From Pseudomonas sp. W4I3 (GTDB lineage: Bacteria; Pseudomonadota; Gammaproteobacteria; Pseudomonadales; Pseudomonadaceae): a DNA stretch of 64,000 nt. This document shows positions 18,670-27,540 of this stretch, piece after piece. Position numbers and translations under genes: made by a program. A model generated the notes under the pieces. That model was not told the origin of the DNA. It did no database searches and saw only the letters and a program-made list of their open reading frames with translations. Location of the stretch: NCBI RefSeq assembly GCF_030816195.1, contig NZ_JAUSXS010000001.1, positions 5,913,501 to 5,977,500 on the forward strand. The letters run 5' to 3'. Positions within the stretch are counted from its first letter, which is position 1; each line of letters begins with the position of its first letter.

Positions 18670-19934
18670 CAAGTGCGCACATGACCGTCGCCGAACACCA
18701 CGTACTTCTCGCTGGTCAGGCCTTCCAGGCCAACCGGGCCGCGTGCATGGAGCTTATCGGTGGAGATGCCGATTTCCGCCCCCAGGCCGTACTCGAAGCC
18801 ATCGGCAAAGCGTGTCGAGGCGTTGATCATGACCGACGCGGAATCCACTTCAGTCAGGAAACGCCGGGCATCGCTGAAATGCTCGGAGACGATGGCGTCG
18901 GTGTGCTTGGAACCGTATTTATTGATGTGCTCGATGGCCTGATCCAGGTCGTCGACCATGCGGATCGACAGGATCGGCGCCGTGTACTCGGTGTACCAAT
19001 CCTCTTCGGTCGCCTCGATCACGTCCGCGCCCAGCAACGCACGGGTACGCTCGCAACCGCGCAGCTCCACGCCCTTGTCGCGGTAGATGGCAGCCAGCGG
19101 CGGCAGCACGCGCTCGGCGATGCCGGCGTGCACCAACAGGGTCTCCATGGTGTTGCACGGCGCGTAGCGGTGGGTCTTGGCGTTGTCGGCGATGCGGATC
19201 GCCTTGTCGAGGTCGGCGGCAATGTCGATGTAGACATGGCACACGCCGTCCAGGTGCTTGATGACCGGCACCTTGGCGTCGCGGCTGACGCGCTCGATCA
19301 GGCTCTTGCCACCGCGCGGTACGATCACGTCGACGAATTCAGGCATGGTAATCAACGCGCCAACGGCCGCACGGTCAGTGGTTTCCACCACTTGCACCAC
19401 CTCGGCCGGCAACTCGGCCACGGCCAGGCCCTGCTGAATGCAGGTGGCGATGGCACGGTTGGAATTGATCGCCTCGGAACCGCCACGCAGGATGGTGGCA
19501 TTGCCCGACTTGAGGCACAGGCTTGCGGCGTCGATGGTCACGTTTGGGCGCGACTCATAGATGATGCCGATCACGCCCAGGGGCACGCGCATCTTGCCAA
19601 CCTGGATGCCGGACGGCAGGTAACGCATATCGCGGATTTCACCGATGGGGTCAGGCAGCTTGGCCACCTGACGCAGGCCTTCGATCATGTCGTCGATACG
19701 CGCCGGGGTCAGCGCCAGGCGATCCAGCAGAGCTGGCTCAAGCCCATTGGCGCGGCCGTTGGCCAGGTCCTGTTCGTTGGCGGCGGCGAGCCCTGCGCGC
19801 GAAGCATCCAGAGCGTCGGCGGCGGCCAACAGCGCTCGGTTCTTCTGCGCGGTACTCGCACGGGCGATCAACCGCGAGGCCTGACGGGCAGCGCGACCCA
19901 GGCGGGTCATGTAGTCAAGGACGGACTCAGTCAT
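18669..19934 (-). CDS. proA: gamma-glutamyl phosphate reductase
   Basis: Second step of proline synthesis: NADPH-dependent reduction of glutamyl-5-phosphate. It has 421 residues of the aldehyde dehydrogenase superfamily, with MRVPLGVIGIIYESRPNVT, RGGSEAINSN, and the catalytic Cys region YAPCNTMETLLVHAG. It is the first gene of the minus-strand run proA-nadD-rsfS-rlmH-mrdA-rodA-mltB-rlpA and is divergent from mpg. Confidence 0.97.
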   Translation of the reverse strand: MTESVLDYMTRLGRAARQASRLIARASTAQKNRALLAAADALDASRAGLAAANEQDLANGRANGLEPALLDRLALTPARIDDMIEGLRQVAKLPDPIGEIRDMRYLPSGIQVGKMRVPLGVIGIIYESRPNVTIDAASLCLKSGNATILRGGSEAINSNRAIATCIQQGLAVAELPAEVVQVVETTDRAAVGALITMPEFVDVIVPRGGKSLIERVSRDAKVPVIKHLDGVCHVYIDIAADLDKAIRIADNAKTHRYAPCNTMETLLVHAGIAERVLPPLAAIYRDKGVELRGCERTRALLGADVIEATEEDWYTEYTAPILSIRMVDDLDQAIEHINKYGSKHTDAIVSEHFSDARRFLTEVDSASVMINASTRFADGFEYGLGAEIGISTDKLHARGPVGLEGLTSEKYVVFGDGHVRT

Positions 19935-20069
19935 GGTCAGGGCGTCTTGGCAAAGAGGAAAGCGGCAGATTATAGCCGTGACGCCGCTCGACTGACAGCG
20001 GTGAGGGGCGGATGGTCGAAATGAACTGTAAAAACCTGGGGTTCAGCGGTAATTAAGGCGGGAGTTGTT

Positions 20070-20792
20070 ATGATTCCGTCACATTTAGCCGTAATAACCC
20101 TGAACGTTATGTCCAGAATGACCCCTGAACTGCCCGCCAGCGCCCTCCCCGACAGCTTCTTCGACCGCGATGCGCAACTGCTTGCGCAAGAACTGCTTGG
20201 AAAAGTCATCCGCCATCGTGTTGGCGAAACCTGGCTTTCGGCGCGAATTATTGAAACCGAAGCCTATTACGTGGCCGAAAAAGGCAGCCACGCCTCGCTC
20301 GGCTACACAGAAAAGCGTAAGGCTTTGTTTCTGGATGGCGGGCATATCTACATGTACTACGCCCGAGGCGGTGATTCGCTGAACTTCAGCGCCCATGGCC
20401 CCGGCAATGCCGTGCTGATCAAATCGGCTTATCCCTGGGTCGATGAAGTGTCCGGGCCGGCGAGCCTGGCGCAGATGCTCTTGAACAACCCCAACCCCGA
20501 CGGCAGCCCGCGCACCTCGCAGAAACTCTGCGCGGGCCAGACCCTGCTGTGCAAGGCGCTGGGCCTGAAGGTGCCGATATGGGATGCCAAGCGCTTCGAC
20601 CGGGAACTGTTGTATGTAGAAGACGTGGGCCAGGTGCCGACGCGAATCATCCAGACCACCCGGCTGGGCATTCCCAGCGGGCGCGATGAGCATTTGATGT
20701 ACCGCTTCGTCGATGCTGGCTATGCGCTTTATTGCACACGGAACCCGCTGCGCAGAGGCCAGGTCGAAGGCCGCGATTATTTTTTGATTTGA
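20070..20792 (+). CDS. mpg: DNA-3-methyladenine glycosylase (AAG/Mpg type)
   Basis: Base-excision repair enzyme of the AAG family that removes alkylated purines. It has 240 residues from the ATG at 20070, which has GGGAG 5 bases upstream. Later ATGs at 20109 and 20118 are also possible, because family similarity begins around LPDSFFDRDAQLLAQELLGK. Catalytic-region motifs are IIETEAYYVAEKGSHAS and the substrate loop GGHIYMYYARGGDSLNF. Confidence 0.93.
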   Translation: MIPSHLAVITLNVMSRMTPELPASALPDSFFDRDAQLLAQELLGKVIRHRVGETWLSARIIETEAYYVAEKGSHASLGYTEKRKALFLDGGHIYMYYARGGDSLNFSAHGPGNAVLIKSAYPWVDEVSGPASLAQMLLNNPNPDGSPRTSQKLCAGQTLLCKALGLKVPIWDAKRFDRELLYVEDVGQVPTRIIQTTRLGIPSGRDEHLMYRFVDAGYALYCTRNPLRRGQVEGRDYFLI

Positions 20793-20821
20793 ATAACGCC
20801 CCCCTCAACACAGTGAACCTT

Positions 20822-20911
20822 ATGTGGGAGGGGGCTTGCTCCCGATAGCGGTGGGTCAGCTAAACAGTGACTGCCTGTTATGCCGCCATCGGGAGCAAGC
20901 CCCCTCCCACA
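20822..20911. repeat. REP doublet (REPIN), GTGGGAGGGGGCTTGC family
   Basis: Facing arms TGTGGGAGGGGGCTTGCTCC and its complement lie between mpg and the DedA-PAP2 gene. The right arm ends 31 bases before the next start codon, so it is in that gene's leader or promoter. Confidence 0.9.
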
Positions 20912-20942
20912 GAATATGTATTGCATACATGGAGTGGATTGT

Positions 20943-22259
20943 ATGGGCCAATGGCTCGATAGCATTACCGGCTGGTTGACCCTCAACCCACAATGGCTGG
21001 CGGCGGCGGTGTTTATCGTCGCGTGTGTGGAGTGCCTGGCCATCGCCGGGCTGATCGTGCCCGGCACCGTGTTGCTGTTTGCGATTGCCGCGCTGGCCGG
21101 CAGCGGCGCGTTGTCGTTGAGTGAAACCCTGCTGCTGGGGTTCCTCGGCGGTTTATTGGGCGATGGGGTTTCCTACTACCTGGGCCGACATTTCCACCAG
21201 AACATTAGGCGCCTGCCCGGCCTTCGTCAGCATCCCGAATGGATGAATGGCGCGGAAACCTACTTCCATAAGTACGGCATCGCCAGCCTGCTGGTCGGGC
21301 GTTTCATCGGCCCGCTGCGCCCCATGTTGCCGATGGTCGCCGGCATGTGCGACATGCCGTTCCCGCGTTTCGCGGCCGTAAGCGTGATCGCGGCAGCGGG
21401 TTGGACCGTGGCTTACCTGCTGCCCGGATGGGCCGCCGGTGCTGCATTCCGCCTGCCGTTGCCCGAAGGTTTCTGGCCGGAAGCCGCCATTGTCGCCGCC
21501 TGCCTGGCGGTACTGCTGGGGCTGAGTTTGAACAGCAGCCTGCGCGGCCACCGTCGTGCGACCCTGTGGGTGGGCTGCGCCAGCCTGGTTCTGCTGGTCG
21601 CGCTGTTTATCGGCTACCCGCACCTCAATGATTTCGACCAGGGCCTGAGCGCACTGGTGCAGGAACACCGTAGCCCATGGCTCGATCACGTGATGGTGCA
21701 ACTCACCCAGCTGGGCGAATTCAAGAAGATGTTCGTGGCCAGCGCGGTGTTCACCGGCCTGCTGTTACTGGCGCGACAGTGGCGTCACGCCGTATTCGTC
21801 GGAGCCACGCTGGGCGGCGCCGCGGTAATCAATACCGGCACCAAGCTGTTCTTCGCCCGTGGCCGCCCGGAAATCCTGATCGACCCGCTCACCAGCTTCA
21901 GCATGCCCAGCGGCCATGCCTCCGGCTCGTTTGCGTTCTTTCTGGCCCTGGCGGTGCTGGCTGGCCGAGGCCAACCCACACGGTTACGCCTGACCTGGCT
22001 GCTGCTGGGCTGCATACCCGCCGCGTTCATTGCCTTGTCACGGGTGTACCTGGGCGCTCACTGGCCCACGGATATCCTGGCCGGCACGCTGTTGGCAATG
22101 AGCGTGTGTGCGTTCAGCCTCACCGTCATTCAATACCGCAGCCCGTTACCACCGATGACGCAAAAAGCCTGGTGGCTGGTATTGCCTACCGTGGTGGCCG
22201 TGCTCGCTTTCATCGCCTTTACCGGTACTTCGCACGCCTTGCTCAGGTACGCCTATTGA
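20943..22259 (+). CDS. DedA-PAP2 phosphatase fusion membrane protein
   Basis: Two-domain inner-membrane protein of 438 residues. The N-terminal about 200 residues are DedA/SNARE-associated (GLIVPGTVLLF, FLGGLLGDGVSYYLGRHF, GRFIGPLRPMLPMVAG), related to lipid scramblase/flippase proteins. The C-terminal half is PAP2/type-2 phosphatidic acid phosphatase with KLFFARGRPE, SMPSGHASGSF and SRVYLGAHWPTDILAG, the three motifs holding the catalytic residues. Likely undecaprenyl-pyrophosphate or phosphatidate dephosphorylation at the periplasmic face; substrate unproven. GGAG lies 8 bases before the ATG at 20943. Confidence 0.93.
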   Translation: MGQWLDSITGWLTLNPQWLAAAVFIVACVECLAIAGLIVPGTVLLFAIAALAGSGALSLSETLLLGFLGGLLGDGVSYYLGRHFHQNIRRLPGLRQHPEWMNGAETYFHKYGIASLLVGRFIGPLRPMLPMVAGMCDMPFPRFAAVSVIAAAGWTVAYLLPGWAAGAAFRLPLPEGFWPEAAIVAACLAVLLGLSLNSSLRGHRRATLWVGCASLVLLVALFIGYPHLNDFDQGLSALVQEHRSPWLDHVMVQLTQLGEFKKMFVASAVFTGLLLLARQWRHAVFVGATLGGAAVINTGTKLFFARGRPEILIDPLTSFSMPSGHASGSFAFFLALAVLAGRGQPTRLRLTWLLLGCIPAAFIALSRVYLGAHWPTDILAGTLLAMSVCAFSLTVIQYRSPLPPMTQKAWWLVLPTVVAVLAFIAFTGTSHALLRYAY

Positions 22260-22274
22260 ACGTCGGCCGGGATT

Positions 22275-22865
22275 TCAGGTGAACAGCTCACCTTGCAACT
22301 CATCCAGCAGCATCTGGATCGCATCCAGCCGCTGCTGCGGATCGTCCAGTTGCAGCAGGTCGATCTTATCGGCCTCGTCGAACGGCAACAGATACGCCAG
22401 CTGATTAGCCAGGGCCTGCTGGCCCTCGGCATGGGCGTCCATGTCCAGCGAAGCGACCATCGGGTGCTCCGCCAATGCCTGCAGCAGCGCCAGCAGGTCG
22501 GCATCCTCTGCTTCCAGCGGCTGGTCCGGCAGCTCTTCCAGCCACTGCACCTCGGCGACCAGCAACTGGTCCTTTTGCACCCCGGCGTCACGCACGCGGA
22601 AACGCCGCCCGCCTTCGACACGAATGCCCAGCAGGCCGTTGTCCTGTTGCTTGAAGTCGCGGATCAGCGCTTCACAGCCGATCAGCGCGTAGCCGTCCGG
22701 GGCCAGGCCGACCTCCTTGCCGTCGAGGATGCACACCACGCCGAAGCTTTCGCCCTTTTTCATGCAGCGACTGATCATGTCCAGGTAGCGCGCCTCGAAC
22801 AGTTGCAAATCGAGCGTGCAGCCAGGGAACAGCACAGTGTTGAGCGGAAACAGCGCCAGACTCAT
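22275..22865 (-). CDS. Lon N-terminal-domain-like protein (LON substrate-binding family)
   Basis: Stand-alone LON N-domain protein of 196 residues, lacking AAA+ and protease domains. Visible motifs are LFPLNTVLFPGCTLDLQLFE, RYLDMISRCMKKGESFGVV and GRRFRV. Probably a cytoplasmic substrate-binding or adaptor protein; the partner is unknown. It is encoded convergently with the DedA-PAP2 gene. Confidence 0.9.
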   Translation of the reverse strand: MSLALFPLNTVLFPGCTLDLQLFEARYLDMISRCMKKGESFGVVCILDGKEVGLAPDGYALIGCEALIRDFKQQDNGLLGIRVEGGRRFRVRDAGVQKDQLLVAEVQWLEELPDQPLEAEDADLLALLQALAEHPMVASLDMDAHAEGQQALANQLAYLLPFDEADKIDLLQLDDPQQRLDAIQMLLDELQGELFT

Positions 22866-22886
22866 AAAGGTTTCCTTAAACCCGGT

Positions 22887-23604
22887 TTAAACGATCACCG
22901 ACACGGCCAGCGGCAGGAAGACCGCCGTGGCCACGCCCATCAAACTCATAGCCAGCGCCGCGAAGGCGCCGCATTCTTCGCTTTTCCTGCAGGGCCACCG
23001 AGGTGCCGACCGCGTGAGCCGTCATGCCCAACGCCATGCCGCGTGCTTCGGGGCTGTAGACACCCAGGCGTGACAGCAACGCTGGACCGATCATCGCGCC
23101 GACCACGCCGGTGATCAACACGAACACCGCCGCCAATGCCGCCACGCCACCAATCTGCTCGGCCACCAGCATGGCAATCGGCGACGTCACTGACTTGGGC
23201 GCCATGGTCATCAGCACCCGGTGTTCGGCACCGAACCACCAGCCCAACAATACGCACAGGCCGGTCGCCAACACCCCACCTATCACCAGCGTAGTAAAAA
23301 TCGGCCAGAACAATTGGCGAATCCGTCGCAGGTTCAGATAAAGCGGCACCGCCAGCGCGACCGTCGCAGGCCCCAGCAGAATGCCCATGATCTCGGTGCT
23401 CTTGCGGTATTCGGCGTAGCTCAGGCCGCAGCCGAGCAACACGCCGATCACCAGCAGCATGGAGACCAGCACTGGCTGGAGGAAGATCCAGCGGGTTTTC
23501 TCGAACGCCGCCAGCACCAGTTGATACGCGCCCAGGGTGACGCCGATGCCGAACAGCGGATGATGAATGACGGCCGTCCAGGCGCCCTGCCAGTCGAACA
23601 TCAT
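22887..23604 (-). CDS. LrgB/CidB family membrane protein, C-terminus broken by an apparent +1 frameshift
   Basis: Polytopic inner-membrane partner of the LrgA/CidA holin-like protein, 238 residues if repaired. Family segments include GILLGPATVALAVPLYLNL, VTSPIAMLVAEQIGG and LGMTAHAVGTSVALQE. At 22982-22985 a run of four T/A bases shifts the frame; with three, the protein continues ESEECGAFAALAMSLMG to a TAA at 22887, the normal family C-terminus. As read, it ends in an unrelated Arg-rich tail. Probably a sequence error. Confidence 0.88.
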
Positions 23605-23954
23605 TGGTCCTTCTCCTTGCGCTTGACCATCTGCTGCATCAGTACGCCGACAACCCCCATGGCGATGACCAGCGACAGCACCAGCGCGCCGACGATGGCC
23701 CAGAAGTCTGCAACGATGTCTTTGGCATACACCATCACGCCCACCGCCGGCGGCACCAGCAACAACGGCAGATAGCGCAACAGACTGCTGGCCGCCAGGC
23801 TCAGCGGCTCGCTGACTTCACCGCGCCAGATCAAAAAGCCAAGCATCAACAACAGGCCGATGATCGGCCCCGGCAATACCGGCAACAGCAAATGGTTGAT
23901 CGCGGTGCCAATCAATTGAAACAGCACCAGCCAGGTCAGGCCACGTAACAGCAT
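23601..23954 (-). CDS. CidA/LrgA family holin-like protein
   Basis: 117 residues with four predicted membrane helices (LTWLVLFQLIGTAINHLLL, PGPIIGLLLMLGFLI, YLPLLLVPPAVGVMVYA, WAIVGALVLSLVIAMGVVG) and a charged tail KRKEKDQ. The family affects murein hydrolase activity, autolysis and metabolite export; its exact transport role is unsettled. The ATG at 23954 follows GAGGGG. It overlaps the lrgB-like gene by 4 bases (ATGA), forming the usual two-gene unit. Confidence 0.92.
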   Translation of the reverse strand: MLLRGLTWLVLFQLIGTAINHLLLPVLPGPIIGLLLMLGFLIWRGEVSEPLSLAASSLLRYLPLLLVPPAVGVMVYAKDIVADFWAIVGALVLSLVIAMGVVGVLMQQMVKRKEKDQ

Positions 23955-24134
23955 CCTCTTCGCCCCCTCAAAACCCATCCGCATTATAAGCACGCCGGCC
24001 CTATGCTCCGGCATTCGCCAAAAGCATGTCGTTGACCGGGCCGATTGCCCATGATGATCTACATTGGTTCTCTGTATCCCATAAAAACCCCTCATCAGCG
24101 GGGGGATAAAAATGATGAACCCAGGAGAGACGCA

Positions 24135-24590
24135 ATGCCCTATGTACCCGTAGCGCAGCTCAAAGATTATGTCGGCAAGGAACTCGGACGTTCCGACTGG
24201 CTCACCATCGACCAGGCGCGCATCAACCTGTTCGCAGAAGCCACCGGCGATCATCAGTTCATCCACGTCGACCCGGTCAAGGCAGCGCAAACCCCGTTCG
24301 GCAGCACCATCGCCCATGGGTTCCTGTCGCTGTCGCTGATGCCCAAGCTGATGGAAGACATCCTGATCATGCCCGAAGGCTTGAAAATGGCGGTCAATTA
24401 CGGCCTGGACAGCGTGCGTTTTATCCAGCCGGTGAAGGTCGGTTCCAAGGTGCGTCTGAACGTCACCCTCACCGACGTCAACGAGAAAAAGCCTGGCCAG
24501 TGGCTGTTCAAGGCCACCGCCACCCTGGAAATCGAAGGTCTGGAGAAACCGGCTTATATCGCCGAGTCGCTGTCACTCTGCTTCGTGTAG
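24135..24590 (+). CDS. phaJ4: (R)-specific enoyl-CoA hydratase (MaoC family)
   Basis: Hydrates trans-2-enoyl-CoA to (R)-3-hydroxyacyl-CoA, linking beta-oxidation to polyhydroxyalkanoate synthesis. It has 151 residues with the MaoC hot-dog signature FAEATGDHQFIHVDP (catalytic Asp and His) and TIAHGFLSLSLMPKL. It closely resembles P. aeruginosa PhaJ4, which has the same neighbours (lrgAB-like upstream, MORN/C13 gene downstream). CAGGAGAG precedes the ATG. Confidence 0.9.
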   Translation: MPYVPVAQLKDYVGKELGRSDWLTIDQARINLFAEATGDHQFIHVDPVKAAQTPFGSTIAHGFLSLSLMPKLMEDILIMPEGLKMAVNYGLDSVRFIQPVKVGSKVRLNVTLTDVNEKKPGQWLFKATATLEIEGLEKPAYIAESLSLCFV

Positions 24591-24695
24591 GACGCTGCCT
24601 GTGGCGAGGCAATAAACCTTGCCACAGTGTATGTAAATTTATGTATGAAACTCGCAGCTGCGGCATACTCGGCGCTTAATTATCCGGATCCCGCT

Positions 24696-26414
24696 ATGCG
24701 CCCACTCGCTCCCCTTGCCCTTGCCCTGTTGCTCACCGCTTGCGGAGACGGCGAATCGCTGTTGCCGCCCGATGCGCGCCTGCCCGACGGCGGCCGCTAC
24801 CGGGGCGATGTGGTCAATGGCTTGCTGCAAGGCCAGGGCCGCGTCGACTACCCGAACGGCAGCTGGTACGCCGGCGAGTTCGATAAGGGCCAGTGGCACG
24901 GCCAGGGCGAGTGGCACGGCAGCAATGGCGAAGTCTACAAGGGCGAGTTCAAGCAAGGCCTGTTTGACGGCCAAGGCAGCCTGACCACGGCGGGCAGCAG
25001 CTACGTGGGCGGCTTCAAGAACGGTCGACGCAACGGCGAAGGCACCCTCAAAGAGGGGCAGATGACCTATCGCGGCGAATTCAAGGACGACCAGTATTCC
25101 GGCCTCGGTCGCCTGGAGCTGGCCGACGGCAGCCAATACCAAGGCCAGTTCGCCCACGGCAAACCCAATGGCGAAGGTCAGCGCAACGACGACAGCGGCA
25201 ATCAGTTCAGCGGCCACTTTGTCGATGGTCAACTGGAAGGCAACGGCACCTTCAACAGCGCCGACGGCGATATCTACGTCGGCCAATTCAAACAGAACCA
25301 GCTCAATGGCAAGGGTCGCTATGAAAATGCCGACGGCGACGTCTGGATCGGCCAGTTCAAGGAAGGTGCCCTGAGCGGCAAAGGCGAATTGATCGGCGTC
25401 GATGGCAGCCACTACGTGGGCCAGTTTAGTGATTGGCGTTTCAGCGGCGAAGGTCGCTTGAACCTTACCGATGGCAGTTTCTATGTCGGCGGCTTCGACA
25501 GCGACAGCTACCAGGGCCGCGGCACGCTGGTGCTCACCGACGGCACGGTGCAGGCTGGCACCTGGGTCAACGGCATGCGCGTGCGCGATGCCGAGGGCAA
25601 GCTGCTGCCCGACCCACTGGAAACCGGCGTATTGGCCCAGGGCCGCTTGCTGGCTGACGCCCTCGCCGCCGTGCCGCCCTCCACACCTGCCGTCGAGCTG
25701 TACACCCTGGCCTTGGCGGGCGACGGCAAGCAAAGCGTGTTCCTGCGCGAAGCCGATTACGTCAGCAACATGCTCGCCACCCGCTTCGGTGCGCGTGGGC
25801 AGATTCGTCTGGTCAACCACCGCGACCACATCGCCGACCGCCCCATGGCCACCCGCGAAAACCTGCGCAGGGCCGTGCAAACCCTGGCCGAACGCAGCGG
25901 GCCGGAAGACCTGGTGTTCATCTACATGACCAGCCACGGCACGCACGAACACGAACTGGTGCTGGACCAGCCGCGCATGGAACTGGCCGACCTGCCAGCC
26001 GATGAGCTGGCCGCCGTGCTTGCGCCGCTGAAAAACCGCGACAAGATCATCGTGATTTCCGCCTGTTACTCCGGCGGCTTCATCCCGGCATTGAAGGACG
26101 AGCACACGCTGATCATGACCGCCTCGCGCGCTGATCGCGTGTCGTTCGGCTGCTCGGAAGAGGCAGACTTCACCTACTTCGGTGATGCCCTTTTCGCACA
26201 AGCCTTCAGTCAAACGGACGATTTGCAACACGCGTTCAAACTGGCACAACTGCACGTGGCCGAGCGCGAACAGGCGGACAATTTCGAAGCCTCCGAACCG
26301 CAGATCTGGGCCCCCAAGGGCGTGATCGCCCATTGGCAACTATTACGTAAACAGCAGGCACGAAAGGCGCTCGAAAGCGTCTCAATGAATAGCAAGGAAG
26401 CCAAAGGCAACTAA
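24696..26414 (+). CDS. MORN-repeat lipoprotein with C13 (legumain/caspase-like) cysteine protease domain
   Basis: 572 residues. A lipoprotein signal (MRPLAPLALALLLTACGDG) implies membrane anchoring outside the cytoplasm. Residues about 33-300 are eleven or twelve 23-residue MORN repeats (pattern YxGxFxxGxxxGxGxxxxxDG). Residues about 330-550 form a C13-type domain: the likely catalytic His414 lies in YMTSHGTHEHE and Cys457 in VISACYSGGF, the clan CD His-Cys dyad. Substrate and role are unknown; MORN modules elsewhere bind lipid or organise membranes. It is followed by a short-chain oxidoreductase gene. Confidence 0.9.
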   Translation: MRPLAPLALALLLTACGDGESLLPPDARLPDGGRYRGDVVNGLLQGQGRVDYPNGSWYAGEFDKGQWHGQGEWHGSNGEVYKGEFKQGLFDGQGSLTTAGSSYVGGFKNGRRNGEGTLKEGQMTYRGEFKDDQYSGLGRLELADGSQYQGQFAHGKPNGEGQRNDDSGNQFSGHFVDGQLEGNGTFNSADGDIYVGQFKQNQLNGKGRYENADGDVWIGQFKEGALSGKGELIGVDGSHYVGQFSDWRFSGEGRLNLTDGSFYVGGFDSDSYQGRGTLVLTDGTVQAGTWVNGMRVRDAEGKLLPDPLETGVLAQGRLLADALAAVPPSTPAVELYTLALAGDGKQSVFLREADYVSNMLATRFGARGQIRLVNHRDHIADRPMATRENLRRAVQTLAERSGPEDLVFIYMTSHGTHEHELVLDQPRMELADLPADELAAVLAPLKNRDKIIVISACYSGGFIPALKDEHTLIMTASRADRVSFGCSEEADFTYFGDALFAQAFSQTDDLQHAFKLAQLHVAEREQADNFEASEPQIWAPKGVIAHWQLLRKQQARKALESVSMNSKEAKGN

Positions 26415-26443
26415 GCTGTAACGTGTAACAAGGGGGAAACACC

Positions 26444-27085
26444 ATGTACCTGACACCGCAGCATATCCTGCTGGCCGGCGCGTCCGGCCTCACCGGCGAA
26501 CACTTGCTGGACCGCCTGCTCAACGAACCTACCGTGACCCGCGTGCTGGCACCCAGCCGCAAACCATTGGCTGAGCACCCTCGCCTGGAAAACCCCGTGG
26601 GCGACCCGGCCGTATTCCTGCCACAACTGAGCGGCCAGGTGGATATCGCCTTCTGCTGCCTGGGCACCACGATCAAGAAGGCCGGCTCCGAAGCTGCGTT
26701 CCGTGCCGTTGACCTGGATATGGTGGTGGCCTTTGCCAAGCGCGCACGGGAAATGGGCGCGCGGCACCTGATCGTGATCAGTGCAATTGGCGCCGATCCG
26801 AAATCTTCGGTGTTCTACAACCGCGTCAAAGGGGAAATGGAGCAGGCACTTAGAGCACAGGACTGGCCGCAACTGACCATCGTGCGCCCATCATTGCTGC
26901 TGGGCGAACGATTGGAACCGCGCCTGGCCGAACAGCTGGCGGGGCCGCTGTCGCGCCTGATTCCCGGCAAGTACCACGGCATCGAAGTGTGCGACCTGGC
27001 CCGCGCCATGTGGCGTCTGGCGCTGGAGGAGCAGGACGGGATACGGGTTGTGGAGTCGGATGAGTTGCGCAAGCTCGGTAAATAA
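26444..27085 (+). CDS. NAD(P)H-binding Rossmann-fold oxidoreductase
   Basis: 213 residues, atypical short-chain dehydrogenase/NmrA-HTATIP2-like. N-terminal nucleotide-binding motif LLAGASGLTGEHLLDRLL (GxxGxxG type), then DIAFCCLGTTIKKAGS, HLIVISAIGADPKSSVFYNRVKGEME (S...YNRVK catalytic arrangement) and RPSLLLGERLEPR. Substrate unknown. It is 30 bases after the MORN/C13 gene and possibly in the same operon. Confidence 0.85.
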   Translation: MYLTPQHILLAGASGLTGEHLLDRLLNEPTVTRVLAPSRKPLAEHPRLENPVGDPAVFLPQLSGQVDIAFCCLGTTIKKAGSEAAFRAVDLDMVVAFAKRAREMGARHLIVISAIGADPKSSVFYNRVKGEMEQALRAQDWPQLTIVRPSLLLGERLEPRLAEQLAGPLSRLIPGKYHGIEVCDLARAMWRLALEEQDGIRVVESDELRKLGK

Positions 27086-27101
27086 GGTCTACACAGCAAT
27101 A

Positions 27102-27226
27102 AATGTGGGAGGGGGCTTAAGGCTTTTTGTAGGAGCGAGCTTGCTCGCGAAGAACTCAGGGCCGCCGCGGTTATCCAGAATGAACGCGTTGCCTGGACGT
27201 TTTTCGCGAGCAAGCTCGCTCCTACA
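27102..27226. repeat. composite REP: truncated GTGGGAGG unit abutting a GTAGGAGC doublet
   Basis: A single GTGGGAGGGGGCTT unit (27102-27118) loses its expected partner about 10 bases later. A complete doublet of the second family starts at 27128 (TGTAGGAGCGAGCTTGC) and ends at 27226 with the complement, with AGAATGAACGCGTTGCC in the interior. It lies between convergent genes. Confidence 0.85.
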
Positions 27227-27255
27227 TTTGGTTTTGTGTTGCCATTAAGGTCGAG

Positions 27256-27540
27256 TTAGAGCCCGCCCGTGGCGTTGAAGCCAACCCCCAACACCGTCAA
27301 CAGCGACAGCGGCAACAGCAAGGTATCGAGCAACGCACTGGCCGGCAGGTCCACATGGGGATAAGTCGGAGCCTCGGCGCCAAACCGGTCTTTCGCACAA
27401 CAGCCGCCGTTGATCGCATACAAATCCAGGCGCGTGCCGGCGTACACCACTGGCGCGCCAGGTTGTGCGGCATCCAGCGTGCGAGCGGTGGCGCAGCCGG
27501 TCAATTGCAGCGCCAGCACTACCAGCAACGCCTTATTCAT
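27256..27540 (-). CDS. YceK/YidQ family (DUF1375) lipoprotein
   Basis: 94-residue lipoprotein with signal MNKALLVVLALQLTGCA (lipobox LTGC). The family core is visible as VYAGTRLDLYAI, a Cys pair (GGCCAKDRFG) and DLPASALLDTLLLPLSLL. Function unknown. It overlaps the ubiX end by 8 bases, so it is translated from the same mRNA. Confidence 0.85.
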   Translation of the reverse strand: MNKALLVVLALQLTGCATARTLDAAQPGAPVVYAGTRLDLYAINGGCCAKDRFGAEAPTYPHVDLPASALLDTLLLPLSLLTVLGVGFNATGGL

